From Kitasatospora setae KM-6054 (GTDB lineage: Bacteria > Actinomycetota > Actinomycetes > Streptomycetales > Streptomycetaceae), in contig NC_016109.1 in NCBI RefSeq assembly GCF_000269985.1, forward strand, positions 7,467,001 to 7,531,000: DNA of 64,000 nucleotides, in the 5' to 3' direction. The number at the start of each line of letters is the position of its first letter. Positions within the stretch are counted from its first letter, which is position 1. A model generated the notes under the pieces. It was not told the origin of the DNA and ran no database searches. It saw only the letters and a program-made list of their open reading frames with translations. The position numbers and the translations under genes are program-made. Positions 25,650 to 34,657 of this stretch are shown here, in pieces.

Positions 25650-28600
25650 ATGAGATCGAAGCGCATAACCGCGCGGCTGACGGCGTCGTCGGCCACGCTG
25701 GGAATGCTCCTGCTCGCCGGGCCCCTCCTCCCGGCGGCACAGGCGGCGGGCGGGCCGAACCTGGCCCTCGGCAAGACCGTCACCGCCTCCAGCACCAACG
25801 GCGCCTTCGCGGCCGGCAACGTCAACGACGGCAACCAGGACAGCTACTGGGAGTCCAACGGCATCGCCTCCGCGCAGTGGGTCCAGGTCGACCTGGGCTC
25901 CCCGGCGGCCATCGACACCGTGGTGCTCAAGGTGCCCTCCGCCTGGGGCGCCCGGACCGAGACGCTCAGCGTGCTCGGCTCCACCGACGGCACCACCTTC
26001 TCCACCCTCACCTCCGCGGCGAACTACACCTTCGACCCGGCCACCGGCGACAAGGCGACGATCTCCTTCGGGGCCACCACCGCCCGGTACGTCCGGGTCA
26101 GCATCACCGCCAACACCGGCTGGCAGGCCGCCCAGGTCTCCGAACTGGAGGTCTACGGCGCCACCTCCGCCTCCGCCAACCTGCTGGCCGGCCGGAGCTT
26201 CACCGCCAGCGGCACCTCGCAGAGCTACGGGCCGGGCAACGTCGGCGACGGCAACCAGGCCACCTACTGGGAGAGCGCCAACAACGCCTTCCCGCAGTGG
26301 ATCCAGGGCGACCTGGGCTCCGCCGTCCCGGTCAACAAGCTGGTGCTGAAGCTGCCGGCCGGCTGGGACAAGCGCACCGAGACCCTCAAGGTCCAGGGCT
26401 CCACCGACGGCACCAACTTCACCGACCTGGTCGCCTCGACCGGCTACGTGTTCGACCCGGCGGCCGGCAACGCGGTGACCGTCAACCTGGCCACCGCCAC
26501 CACCCGGTACCTGCGGCTGACCTTCACCGCCAACACCGCCTGGCCGGCCGGCCAGCTCTCCGAGTTCGAGGCGTACGGCCCGACCTCCGGCGACACCCAG
26601 GCCCCCACCGCCCCGGCCAACCTCGCCTACACCTCGCCCGCCGCCGGCCAGGTCAAGCTGACCTGGGGCGCGGCGAGCGACAACGTGGGCGTGACCGGCT
26701 ACGACGTGTACGCCAACGGCGCGCTGCTCACCTCGGTCTCCGGCAGCACCCTGACCTACACCGACAGCCGCTCCGACAGCGAGACGGTGTCGTACTACGT
26801 CAAGGCGAAGGACGCGGCGGGCAACCAGTCCGCGGCCTCCAACACCGTCACCCGCACCGGCCAGTCCGGCGACACCCAGGCGCCCAGCGCGCCGAGCGGC
26901 CTGGCCTACAGCTCGCCCGCGGCCGGCCAGGTCAAGCTGACCTGGGGCGCGGCGAGCGACAACGTGGGCGTGACCGGCTACGACGTGTACGCCAACGGCG
27001 CGCTGCGCGGCAGCGTGAACGGCAGCACCCTGACGTACACCGACAGCCAGCCGGACACCGCGACGGTCTCGTACTACGTGAAGGCGAAGGACGCGGCGGG
27101 CAACGTCTCGGCCGCCTCCAACACCGTGGTGCGCACCGGCTCCGGCGGCGGCACCGGCACCAACCTGGCGGCGGGCAAGCCGATCTCGGCCTCCTCCTCG
27201 ACCTTCACCTTCGTGGCGACCAACGCCAACGACAACGACACCTCCACCTACTGGGAGAGCGCGGCGGGCAGCTACCCGAGCACCCTCGCGGTGAAGCTCG
27301 GCGCGAACGCGACCACCAGCGCGGTGGTCGTCAAGCTGAACCCGGCCTCGGCGTGGGGCGCCCGCACCCAGACCATCGAGGTGGACGGCCGCGAGCAGAG
27401 CGCGAGCGGCTTCAGCACCCTCGTCCCGGCGCAGAGCTACGGCTTCGACCCGGCGAGCGGCAACACCGTCACCATCCCGGTGTCCGCGACCGTCGCCGAC
27501 GTCCAGCTGAAGTTCACCACCAACTCCGGCTCCAGCGGCGGCCAGGCCGCCGAGTTCCAGGTGATCGGCGTCCCGGCCCCCAACCCGGACCTGACCGTCA
27601 CCTCGGTGAGCAGCAACCCGGCCGCCCCGGTGGAGACCGACACCCCGACCCTGTCGGCCGTGGTGAAGAACTCCGGCACCAACCCCTCCGGTGCCACCTC
27701 GGTCAACTTCTACCTGGGCGCCACCAAGGTCGGCTCGGCCGCCGTCGGCGCGCTCGCGGCCGGTGCCTCCGCCACCGTCTCCGCGCAGATCCCGGCGCAG
27801 AACGCGGGCAGCTACCAGCTGACCGCGAAGGTCGACGAGGACAACAAGGTCATCGAGCAGGACGAGACCAACAACGCGTTCACCGCCGCCGGCGCCCTGA
27901 CGGTCAGCCAGGTCGCCTCCTCCGACCTGGTCGCCGCCCCGTCCACCTGGTCGCCCTCCAACCCGGCCGACGGCAGCCCGGTGAACTTCACCGTGGCGGT
28001 CAAGAACCAGGGCACGGTGGCCAGCGCCGCCGGCAGCCACGGCATCACGGTCACCGTCGCGGACGCCACCACCGGCACCGTGCTGAAGACCCTGACCGGC
28101 GCGTACAGCGGCACGCTCGCCCCCGGCGCCACCAGCAGCCCGGTCTCGCTGGGCAGTTGGACCGCCGCCAACGGCCGCTACACCGTCAGGACGGTGATCG
28201 CCAACGACGCCAACGAGCTGCCGGTCAAGCAGGCCAACAACACCAGCAGCCAGTCGCTGTACGTCGGCCGCGGCGCCAACATGCCGTTCGACACCTACGA
28301 GGCCGAGGACGGCGTGCTGGCCGGCGGCGCCCAGCTGGTCGGCCCGAACCGGACCATCGGCGACCTGGCGGGCGAGGCGTCCGGCCGCAAGGCCGTCACC
28401 CTCAACTCGACCGGCGCCTCGGTGGAGTTCACCACCAAGGCGGCGACCAACACCCTGGTCACCCGGTTCTCCATCCCGGACGCGGCGGGCGGCGACGGCA
28501 CCAGCGCCACCCTGAACGTCTACGTCGACGGCACCTTCCTCAAGGCGATCGACCTGACCTCCAAGTACGCCTGGCTGTACGGCTCGGAGACCAGCCCCGG

Positions 28601-29951
28601 CAACGGCCCGAGCGCCGGCAGCCCGCGGCACGTCTACGACGAGGCGAACGTCCTGCTGGGCACCACCGTCCCGGCCGGGCACAAGATCAAGCTGCAGAAG
28701 GACTCGGCGAACACCTCGCAGTACGCGATCGACTTCGTCAGCCTGGAGCAGGCCACCCAGCTCCCGAACCCGGACCCGGCGAAGTACGTCGTCCCGACCG
28801 GCTTCGCGCACCAGGACGTGCAGGCCGCCCTGGACAAGGTCCGGATGGACACCACCGGCACCCTGGTCGGCGTCTACCTGCCGGCCGGCGACTACCAGAC
28901 CGCGAGCAAGTTCCAGGTCTACGGCAAGCCGGTGAAGGTGATCGGCGCCGGCCCGTGGTTCACCCGGTTCTACGCCCCGACCAGCCAGTCCAACACCGAC
29001 GTCGGCTTCCGGGCCGAGGCCACTGCCAACGGCTCGACCTTCAGCGGGTTCGCCTACTTCGGCAACTACACCTCGCGGATCGACGGCCCCGGCAAGGTGT
29101 TCGACTTCTCCAACGTCGCGAACATCACGATCGACAACATCTGGACCGAGCACATGGTCTGCATGTACTGGGGTGCCAACACGGACTTCATGACGATCAC
29201 CAACTCGCGGATCCGGGACACCTTCGCCGACGGCATCAACATGACCAACGGCTCCACCGACAACCTGGTCTCCAACAACGAGGCCCGGGCCACCGGCGAC
29301 GACTCCTTCGCGCTGTTCTCCGCGATCGACGCGGGCGGCGCGGACGAGAAGAACAACGTCTTCCAGAACCTCACCTCGATCCTGACCTGGCGCGCGGCGG
29401 GCGTGGCGGTGTACGGCGGCTACGCCAACACCTTCCGCAACATCTACATCGCGGACACCCTCTGCTACTCGGGCATCACCATCTCCTCGCTGGACTTCGG
29501 CTACCCGATGAACGGCTTCGGGGCCTCGCCCACCACCGACCTGCAGAACATCTCGCTCGTGCGGGCCGGCGGCCACTTCTGGGGCGGGCAGACCTTCCCC
29601 GGCATCTGGGTGTTCTCCGCCTCCAAGGTGTTCCAGGGCATCCGGGTGAGCGACGTGGACATCGTCGACCCGACCTACAGCGGCATCATGTTCCAGACCA
29701 ACTACTCGGGCGGCCAGCCGCAGAACCCGATCACCGACACCGTCTTCACCAACGTGTCGATCAGCGGCGCGCAGAAGAGCGGTGACGCCTACGACGCCAA
29801 GTCCGGGTTCGGCGTCTGGGCCAACGAGATGCCGGAGGCGGGCCAGGGCCCGGCGGTCGGCAGCGTCACCTTCAACCACCTGACGCTCAGCAACAACTAC
29901 AAGGACATCCAGAACACCACCTCGACGCTGAAGATCACCGTCAACCCGTAA
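25650..29951 (+). CDS. Secreted multidomain GH87 alpha-1,3-glucanase (mutanase)
   Basis: A 1433-residue exported enzyme. The signal peptide ends near AQAAGG (~33). Domain order: two F5/8-type-C (discoidin) domains (~34-172, 173-312), two nearly identical FN3 repeats (~317-405, 411-498), a third discoidin domain (~505-645), two CARDB-like domains (~648-752, 755-870), a CBM35-like domain starting YEAEDGVL (~880-1010) and a right-handed beta-helix (~1030-1433). Candidate catalytic aspartates are Asp1194 in DGINMTNG and Asp1217/Asp1218 in TGDDSFALF; their 23-residue spacing matches what I recall for GH87. Expected to release nigero-oligosaccharides from alpha-1,3-glucan. A mycodextranase specificity is the main alternative. 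Confidence 0.8.
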   Translation: MRSKRITARLTASSATLGMLLLAGPLLPAAQAAGGPNLALGKTVTASSTNGAFAAGNVNDGNQDSYWESNGIASAQWVQVDLGSPAAIDTVVLKVPSAWGARTETLSVLGSTDGTTFSTLTSAANYTFDPATGDKATISFGATTARYVRVSITANTGWQAAQVSELEVYGATSASANLLAGRSFTASGTSQSYGPGNVGDGNQATYWESANNAFPQWIQGDLGSAVPVNKLVLKLPAGWDKRTETLKVQGSTDGTNFTDLVASTGYVFDPAAGNAVTVNLATATTRYLRLTFTANTAWPAGQLSEFEAYGPTSGDTQAPTAPANLAYTSPAAGQVKLTWGAASDNVGVTGYDVYANGALLTSVSGSTLTYTDSRSDSETVSYYVKAKDAAGNQSAASNTVTRTGQSGDTQAPSAPSGLAYSSPAAGQVKLTWGAASDNVGVTGYDVYANGALRGSVNGSTLTYTDSQPDTATVSYYVKAKDAAGNVSAASNTVVRTGSGGGTGTNLAAGKPISASSSTFTFVATNANDNDTSTYWESAAGSYPSTLAVKLGANATTSAVVVKLNPASAWGARTQTIEVDGREQSASGFSTLVPAQSYGFDPASGNTVTIPVSATVADVQLKFTTNSGSSGGQAAEFQVIGVPAPNPDLTVTSVSSNPAAPVETDTPTLSAVVKNSGTNPSGATSVNFYLGATKVGSAAVGALAAGASATVSAQIPAQNAGSYQLTAKVDEDNKVIEQDETNNAFTAAGALTVSQVASSDLVAAPSTWSPSNPADGSPVNFTVAVKNQGTVASAAGSHGITVTVADATTGTVLKTLTGAYSGTLAPGATSSPVSLGSWTAANGRYTVRTVIANDANELPVKQANNTSSQSLYVGRGANMPFDTYEAEDGVLAGGAQLVGPNRTIGDLAGEASGRKAVTLNSTGASVEFTTKAATNTLVTRFSIPDAAGGDGTSATLNVYVDGTFLKAIDLTSKYAWLYGSETSPGNGPSAGSPRHVYDEANVLLGTTVPAGHKIKLQKDSANTSQYAIDFVSLEQATQLPNPDPAKYVVPTGFAHQDVQAALDKVRMDTTGTLVGVYLPAGDYQTASKFQVYGKPVKVIGAGPWFTRFYAPTSQSNTDVGFRAEATANGSTFSGFAYFGNYTSRIDGPGKVFDFSNVANITIDNIWTEHMVCMYWGANTDFMTITNSRIRDTFADGINMTNGSTDNLVSNNEARATGDDSFALFSAIDAGGADEKNNVFQNLTSILTWRAAGVAVYGGYANTFRNIYIADTLCYSGITISSLDFGYPMNGFGASPTTDLQNISLVRAGGHFWGGQTFPGIWVFSASKVFQGIRVSDVDIVDPTYSGIMFQTNYSGGQPQNPITDTVFTNVSISGAQKSGDAYDAKSGFGVWANEMPEAGQGPAVGSVTFNHLTLSNNYKDIQNTTSTLKITVNP
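26643..27006 (+). repeat. Duplicated FN3 coding segment
   Basis: 85 bp at 26643-26727 are identical to 26922-27006, an offset of 279 bp or 93 codons, one FN3 unit. Identity at the DNA level implies recent duplication or gene conversion. Confidence 0.85.
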
Positions 29952-29964
29952 CACCCCCGCACCG

Positions 29965-29995
29965 AGAGGGCGGGCGCCCCGGGCGCCCGCCCTCT
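29965..29995. terminator. Terminator between GH87 and LacI 2
   Basis: AGAGGGCGGGCGC (29965-29977) pairs with 29983-29995 around a 5-base loop, 13 bp after the GH87 stop and before the convergent LacI gene. Confidence 0.75.
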
Positions 29996-30042
29996 TCGCC
30001 GTGCCCAGCCGTGCCCAGCCGCGCCCCGCCGCCCCCGGCGGC

Positions 30043-31050
30043 TCAGCGCCGCGGGGCCGGCCCGGTGGACGCCCGGACGACCAGCTCCGGTTCGAACAGC
30101 AGCTCGCCGGGGGCGGTCGGGGCGCCGTCGATCCGGCCGACCAGCAGCGAGACCGCGGCCCGTCCGATCGCCTCGATCGGCTGCCGGACGGTGGTCAGCG
30201 GCGGCCGGGTGCAGTTGATGAACAGCGAGTCGTCGAAGCCGATCACCGACAGGTCGCCCGGCACGTCCAGCCCGGCCCGCCGGGCGGCCCGGACGACCCC
30301 CAGGGCGAGCGGGTCGCTGGCGCAGATGACGCCGGTCACCCCGTGCTCCAGCAGCCGCCCGGCGGCCGCCTGGCCGCCCTCCAGGCCGAACATGGTGTGC
30401 GCGACCCAGCCGGGGTGCGGCTCGCGCCCGCGCAGCGCGTACTGCTCGGTGAAGGACGCCAGCTTGCGGCGGGACGGCACGTGGTCCTCCGGCCCGGCGA
30501 GCAGCCCGATCCGCTCGTGCCCGAGCGCGGCCAGGTGCGCGAACGCCTGCGCCACCGCGACCGCGTCGTCGGTGGAGACCTGCGGGAAGCCCAGCTCCTC
30601 CACCGAGGCGTTCAGCAGCACCACCGGGACGCCGCGCTCGCGCAACTGGGCGAAGTGCTCGTGCGAGGCGTCCGCCTGGGCGCAGTGCCCGCCGGCGAAG
30701 ACCACCCCGGAGACCTGCTGGTCGAGCAGCATGCCGACGTGGCTGGCCTCGCCCAGGCCCGCGGTGCGGGTGCACAGCAGCGGGGTGAAGCCGCCCTGGG
30801 CGAGCGCGCCGCCGACCACCTCGGCCAGCGCCGGGAAGATCGGGTTCTGCAGCTCGGGCAGCACCAGGCCGATCAGCCGGGCGCGCTCGCCGCGCAGCCG
30901 GGACGGCCGTTCGTAGCCCAGCACGTCCAGCGCGGTGAGGACGGCGGTCCGGGTGGCGCTGCCGACGCCCGGTCTGCCGTTCAGGACCCGGCTGACCGTG
31001 GCCTCACTGACTCCGACGTGCTTCGCGACCACGGAAAGCTTGCTCTTCAT
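30043..31050 (-). CDS. LacI-family regulator 2 of the alpha-glucan locus
   Basis: A 335-residue LacI/GalR regulator, paralogous to the LacI gene at 24425-25450 (shared VAKxVGVSEATVSRVLN, TAVLTALDVLGYERP and RLRGERARLIGLVLPEL). The C-terminal sensor contains VIGFDDSLFINCTRPPLTTVRQPIEAIGRA. The start is the ATG at 31048-31050 (MKSKLSVVAKH), with no clear ribosome site; a longer frame upstream lacks family similarity. It is divergent from the sugar ABC operon and shares the 234-bp intergenic region with it. Probably controls both itself and the operon. Confidence 0.9.
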   Translation of the reverse strand: MKSKLSVVAKHVGVSEATVSRVLNGRPGVGSATRTAVLTALDVLGYERPSRLRGERARLIGLVLPELQNPIFPALAEVVGGALAQGGFTPLLCTRTAGLGEASHVGMLLDQQVSGVVFAGGHCAQADASHEHFAQLRERGVPVVLLNASVEELGFPQVSTDDAVAVAQAFAHLAALGHERIGLLAGPEDHVPSRRKLASFTEQYALRGREPHPGWVAHTMFGLEGGQAAAGRLLEHGVTGVICASDPLALGVVRAARRAGLDVPGDLSVIGFDDSLFINCTRPPLTTVRQPIEAIGRAAVSLLVGRIDGAPTAPGELLFEPELVVRASTGPAPRR

Positions 31051-31069
31051 GCGCAAAAGTAGAGCAGAG

Positions 31070-31100
31070 TCACGCAAGAATCTGCAAGGATGCCCGCAAG
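31070..31100. promoter_or_regulatory. Three phased GCAAG repeats upstream of LacI 2
   Basis: GCAAG occurs at 31074, 31084 and 31096, about one helical turn apart, the first within TCACGCAAGAA (31070-31080). It resembles clustered MalR/LacI half-sites in Streptomyces maltose operons. Confidence 0.5.
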
Positions 31101-31194
31101 GCCGGTGAGGCCCCTGGTAACCCGGCGGGGCCAGGTTTAACGGCGCCGAGTCACCGTCGATGCGCAGTCGTAACTTTTCACTTTCTCGTCAACC

Positions 31195-31225
31195 TCTTGC
31201 GTGACGTGGTTCAAGGATCTACGTT
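31195..31225 (+). promoter_or_regulatory. Promoter and operator half-site of the ABC operon
   Basis: TTGCGT (31197-31202), a 17-bp spacer and TACGTT (31220-31225) form a candidate promoter. The -35 lies inside TCTTGCGTGA (31195-31204), the reverse complement of TCACGCAAGA. Confidence 0.5.
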
Positions 31226-31284
31226 CCTCACACGTCGGCTTTCGACCGGCCTCTCCCGAAACCTCTCCCACCCATGGGGTACGC

Positions 31285-32712
31285 ATGAAGCTGAACAGAT
31301 CGAGCAGGATGGCCGCCCTCGCCCTGGCCGCGGGTGTGCTGCTGAGCACCGCCGCCTGCAGCAGCGACTCCTCCACCGGCAGCGGCGACGCCGCCGCCGG
31401 CGTCGCGGACGGCAAGCCGCTCGACCCGAACGCGACCGTCACCATCTCCATCGACTGCGCCCCGGGTGCCGACCAGGCGGCGGGCAAGGCCAACTACGCC
31501 GACGACCTGGCACTGTTCAAGACCAAGTACCCGAACGTCACCATCAACGCGAAGCCGTACGTCGGCCAGTGCGAGGTGCCGGCCCAGCAGACCGCGCAGT
31601 ACAAGGCGCACGACGAGACCGGCGCCTTCCACGCGTACTTCACCGACCGCGACGCCACCCTCAACTCCGGCGACGCGCAGGACATCACCAAGTACGTCAA
31701 CGACGAGACGCTGCCCGGCTTCTCCTCCATGCTGCCGTCCGTCAAGGAGAACATGACGGTCGACGGCAAGGTCTACGCGCTGCCGATCAACTACTACACC
31801 ACCGGCCTGATCTACAACCGCGACCTCTTCAAGCAGGCCGGCCTCGACCCCGACAAGCCGCCGACCACCTGGGACGAGGTGCAGGCCGCCGCCAAGAAGA
31901 TCGCCGCGCTCGGCAACGGCGTCAGCGGCTACGAGGACTACTCCGGCGGCAACACCGGCGGCTGGCACTTCACCTCCGAGCTCTACAGCCTCGGCGGCAA
32001 GATGGTCAGCGAGGACGGCAAGAAGGCCGCCTTCAACTCCGCCGAGGGCAAGCAGGTCCTCAAGCGCCTGCACGACATGCGCTTCACCGACCAGAGCATC
32101 AGCGCCACCCCGGTCACCCAGTGGGCCGACGCCTTCCCGCCGCTGGCCACCGGCAAGGTCGGCATGTTCCTGGGCGCCCCCGACGTCGTCAAGCACCTGA
32201 TCGAGGTGCTCGGCGCCGACGCCAAGGCGTACGGCATCGGCCCGATGCCCGGCGCCACCGGCCCCGGCAACAGCCTCGGCGGCGGCGACCTGTACTACAT
32301 CAAGAAGGGCCAGACCCCGAACCAGATCAAGGCCGAGATCGCCTGGATCAACTTCCAGTACCAGACCCCGGACGCCGGCCAGTTCAACTTCGCCCGCTCC
32401 AAGACGCTGGCCGGCAGCAGCAAGGACCCGGTCGCGATCGCCGTCCCGCAGCCGTACTTCTGGTCCGCCGAGTCGCCGCAGATCAAGGCCATCACCGAGT
32501 CGCTGAAGACCAACGGCAACCTGCCGCTGTCCAACTACGACCCGTACGTCAAGAACCCCACCAAGTCGATCACCGAGCCGCCGGCCGCCCAGCAGCTCTA
32601 CAAGATCCTCGACACCGCGATGTCGGCCGCCCTGACCGACCCCAACGCGAACCTCGACAGCGTGCTCGCCACCGCCGAGACCCAGGCCAACCAGATCCTG
32701 GCCAACCAGTGA
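31285..32712 (+). CDS. Sugar-binding lipoprotein of an ABC importer (family 1)
   Basis: A 475-residue extracellular sugar-binding lipoprotein. The signal peptide ends in the lipobox STAAC|SS. The mature part is a MalE/AglE-type family-1 binding protein: VTISIDCAPGADQ, VYALPINYYTTGLIYNRDLFKQAGLD and the P-x-T-W-D-E segment KPPTTWDEVQ. The start is the ATG at 31285; the open frame further upstream is leader. It heads the operon with two permeases and the GH13 enzyme, and probably captures alpha-linked oligosaccharides such as nigerose. No ATPase gene is present; Streptomyces importers of this kind use the shared MsiK ATPase encoded elsewhere. Confidence 0.9.
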   Translation: MKLNRSSRMAALALAAGVLLSTAACSSDSSTGSGDAAAGVADGKPLDPNATVTISIDCAPGADQAAGKANYADDLALFKTKYPNVTINAKPYVGQCEVPAQQTAQYKAHDETGAFHAYFTDRDATLNSGDAQDITKYVNDETLPGFSSMLPSVKENMTVDGKVYALPINYYTTGLIYNRDLFKQAGLDPDKPPTTWDEVQAAAKKIAALGNGVSGYEDYSGGNTGGWHFTSELYSLGGKMVSEDGKKAAFNSAEGKQVLKRLHDMRFTDQSISATPVTQWADAFPPLATGKVGMFLGAPDVVKHLIEVLGADAKAYGIGPMPGATGPGNSLGGGDLYYIKKGQTPNQIKAEIAWINFQYQTPDAGQFNFARSKTLAGSSKDPVAIAVPQPYFWSAESPQIKAITESLKTNGNLPLSNYDPYVKNPTKSITEPPAAQQLYKILDTAMSAALTDPNANLDSVLATAETQANQILANQ

Positions 32713-32717
32713 CCCGC

Positions 32718-32760
32718 GCCGCCGGCCGGACCGCGCCCACCCCGCGGTCCGGCCGGCGGC
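32718..32760 (+). terminator. Intercistronic hairpin between binding protein and permease genes
   Basis: An 18-bp perfect stem (32718-32735 with 32743-32760, loop CCCACCC) fills the 75-bp gap. Such a structure after the binding-protein gene usually stabilises its mRNA or attenuates the permeases. Confidence 0.7.
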
Positions 32761-32787
32761 CGGTCCCCTGACGAGGAGTCACCACCC

Positions 32788-33732
32788 ATGACCACCACAC
32801 TGACCCGCGGGCGGCCCGGAACCGACCCGGCCCGCACCCCCGACCGGAGCCGCGGCGGCGCCCTGCGCCGCGCCCTCGCCCGGAACCTGCGCGCCCACGC
32901 CTTCCTGATCGGCGCGCTGCTCTGCTTCGCGCTGTTCACCTGGTACCCGATGGTCCGTGAGATCGTCATGTCCTTCCAGAAGGTCCGCTACGGCGAGACC
33001 CACTGGGTCGGACTCGACAACTTCCGGCAGATCTTCGCCGACCCCGAGTTCTGGCCCGCCTGGCGGCACACCCTCGAGTACACCGGCATCGCCCTGGTCT
33101 TCGGCTTCGTCGCCCCGTTCGTCACCGCCATCGTCATCAACGAGTTCCGGCACGCCCAGAGCTACCTGCGGATCCTGGTCTACCTGCCCGTGATGCTGCC
33201 CCCGGTCGCGGGCATCCTGCTGTTCAAGTACTTCATGGACCCCGGCTACGGCCTGTTCAACCAGATCCTGGAGTTCCTGCACCTGCCCACCTCGTCCTGG
33301 CTCGCCTCCCAGGACACCGCGATGTTCTCCCTGGTCATCGTCTCCACCTGGGCCAACATGGGCAGCGCCACCCTGGTCTACCTGGCCGCCCTGCAGAGCA
33401 TCCCCGGCGAGCTCTACGAGGCCGCCGAACTCGACGGCGCCGGCCTGCTCCGCCGGATCTGGCACGTCACCGTGCCGCAGACCCGGCTGATCCTCTCCCT
33501 GATGCTGATGCTGCAGGTGGTCGCCACCATGCAGATGTTCACCGAGTCCTTCGTCCTCACCGGCGGCGGACCCCAGGGATCGACCACCACCGTCGTCTAC
33601 ATGCTCTACAACTACGCGTTCAACTTCGACAAGTTCAACACCGCGGCCGCACTGGGCGTCGTCCTGCTGCTGGTACTCGGCGCCTTCTCCGCCCTCTACC
33701 TGTGGCTGGATCGCCGGGGCGGGGAGGAGTGA
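32788..33732 (+). CDS. Sugar ABC transporter permease (MalF type)
   Basis: A 314-residue integral membrane protein with about six hydrophobic helices after a basic ~40-residue N-terminus. The cytoplasmic coupling loop reads EAAELDGAGLLRRIWHVTVPQTR, the EAA motif that docks the ATPase. TTTVVYMLYNYAF near the C-terminus is typical of MalF/LacF homologues. ATG start with GAGGAG about 9 bases upstream. The stop overlaps the region of the next start (GTGA at 33729), so the two permeases are translated together and form the heterodimeric channel. Confidence 0.9.
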   Translation: MTTTLTRGRPGTDPARTPDRSRGGALRRALARNLRAHAFLIGALLCFALFTWYPMVREIVMSFQKVRYGETHWVGLDNFRQIFADPEFWPAWRHTLEYTGIALVFGFVAPFVTAIVINEFRHAQSYLRILVYLPVMLPPVAGILLFKYFMDPGYGLFNQILEFLHLPTSSWLASQDTAMFSLVIVSTWANMGSATLVYLAALQSIPGELYEAAELDGAGLLRRIWHVTVPQTRLILSLMLMLQVVATMQMFTESFVLTGGGPQGSTTTVVYMLYNYAFNFDKFNTAAALGVVLLLVLGAFSALYLWLDRRGGEE

Positions 33733-33734
33733 CG

Positions 33735-34622
33735 ATGAGCAAGCCCGTCCACAGCGGAACCCGCACCCTGATCTCCCCGGTCCGGCTCAACCAGCCGGCC
33801 GGCCGGCGGATCTACCGGGCCGTCCTGGCCCTCACCCTGGCCGTCGCGACCCTCGTCTTCATCGGCCCGCTCTACTGGATGGCCACCGGCGGCTTCAAGT
33901 CCTCCCGGGAACTGATCCAGACCCCGCCCACGCTCGTCCCCGAGCACCCCAGCACGCACGCCTTCACCGAGGCGTGGAACCGGCTCGACATGGGCCAGCT
34001 GCTGCTCAACACCGTCGTCTACGCGGGCGGCGCGCTGCTCCTCCAGCTGACCTTCTGCGTCGCCGCCGCGTACTCGCTCTCCAAGCTGCGCCCGATCTTC
34101 GGCAACGTCATCCTCGGCATGATGCTGGCCTCGATGATGATCCCGGCCGCCGCCCTGGTCATCCCGCAGTACCTGACGGTGCTCGACCTGCCGCTGATCC
34201 ACGTCAACCTGATGAACACCCCCTGGGTGATCTGGCTGCCCACCGTCGCCAACGCGTTCAACGTCTTCCTGCTCAAGCGGTTCTTCGACTCGATCCCGAA
34301 CGAGCTGCTCGACGCCGCCGCCATCGACGGCGCCGGCCCGCTGCGCACGCTCCGGTCGGTGATCCTGCCGCTGTCCCGGCCGATCCTCGGCGTGGTCTCG
34401 ATCTTCGGCCTGGTCGCGGTCTGGAAGGACTTCCTCTGGCCGCTGATCACCGTCCCCGAGCACGAGACCCTCAACGTCGGCGTCAACACCGCGGCCACCT
34501 CGATGCCGCAGAACACCCTGATCGCCGGCCTGTTCCTGGCCTCGATCCCGACCATCGCCCTGTTCCTGGTCTTCCAGCGCAACATCATGGCCGGCCTCAC
34601 CGCGGGCAGCCTCAAGGGCTGA
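33735..34622 (+). CDS. Sugar ABC transporter permease (MalG type)
   Basis: A 295-residue membrane protein of the MalG class with six predicted helices. The EAA loop is LLDAAAIDGAGPLRTLRSVILPLSRP, and the C-terminus FQRNIMAGLTAGSLKG is the classic MalG ending that contacts the ATPase. The ATG at 33735 has GGAGGAG five bases upstream; an in-frame GTG at 33729 is less likely. It pairs with the preceding permease and is followed by the alpha-glucosidase gene 35 bp later. Confidence 0.9.
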   Translation: MSKPVHSGTRTLISPVRLNQPAGRRIYRAVLALTLAVATLVFIGPLYWMATGGFKSSRELIQTPPTLVPEHPSTHAFTEAWNRLDMGQLLLNTVVYAGGALLLQLTFCVAAAYSLSKLRPIFGNVILGMMLASMMIPAAALVIPQYLTVLDLPLIHVNLMNTPWVIWLPTVANAFNVFLLKRFFDSIPNELLDAAAIDGAGPLRTLRSVILPLSRPILGVVSIFGLVAVWKDFLWPLITVPEHETLNVGVNTAATSMPQNTLIAGLFLASIPTIALFLVFQRNIMAGLTAGSLKG

Positions 34623-34657
34623 GCCCGCCCTCCCCCTTCTGAAAGGAAACCCGGACC

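Noticed and set aside
25635-29954. Very long minus-strand and second plus-strand open frames over the GH87 gene
   Set aside because: They are GC-frame shadows: low-complexity Arg/Gly/Val-rich translations with no domains, while the frame from 25650 encodes clear families.
31201-31284. Longer N-terminus for the sugar-binding lipoprotein
   Set aside because: The added residues would precede the signal peptide and destroy lipoprotein export; the promoter also overlaps this stretch.
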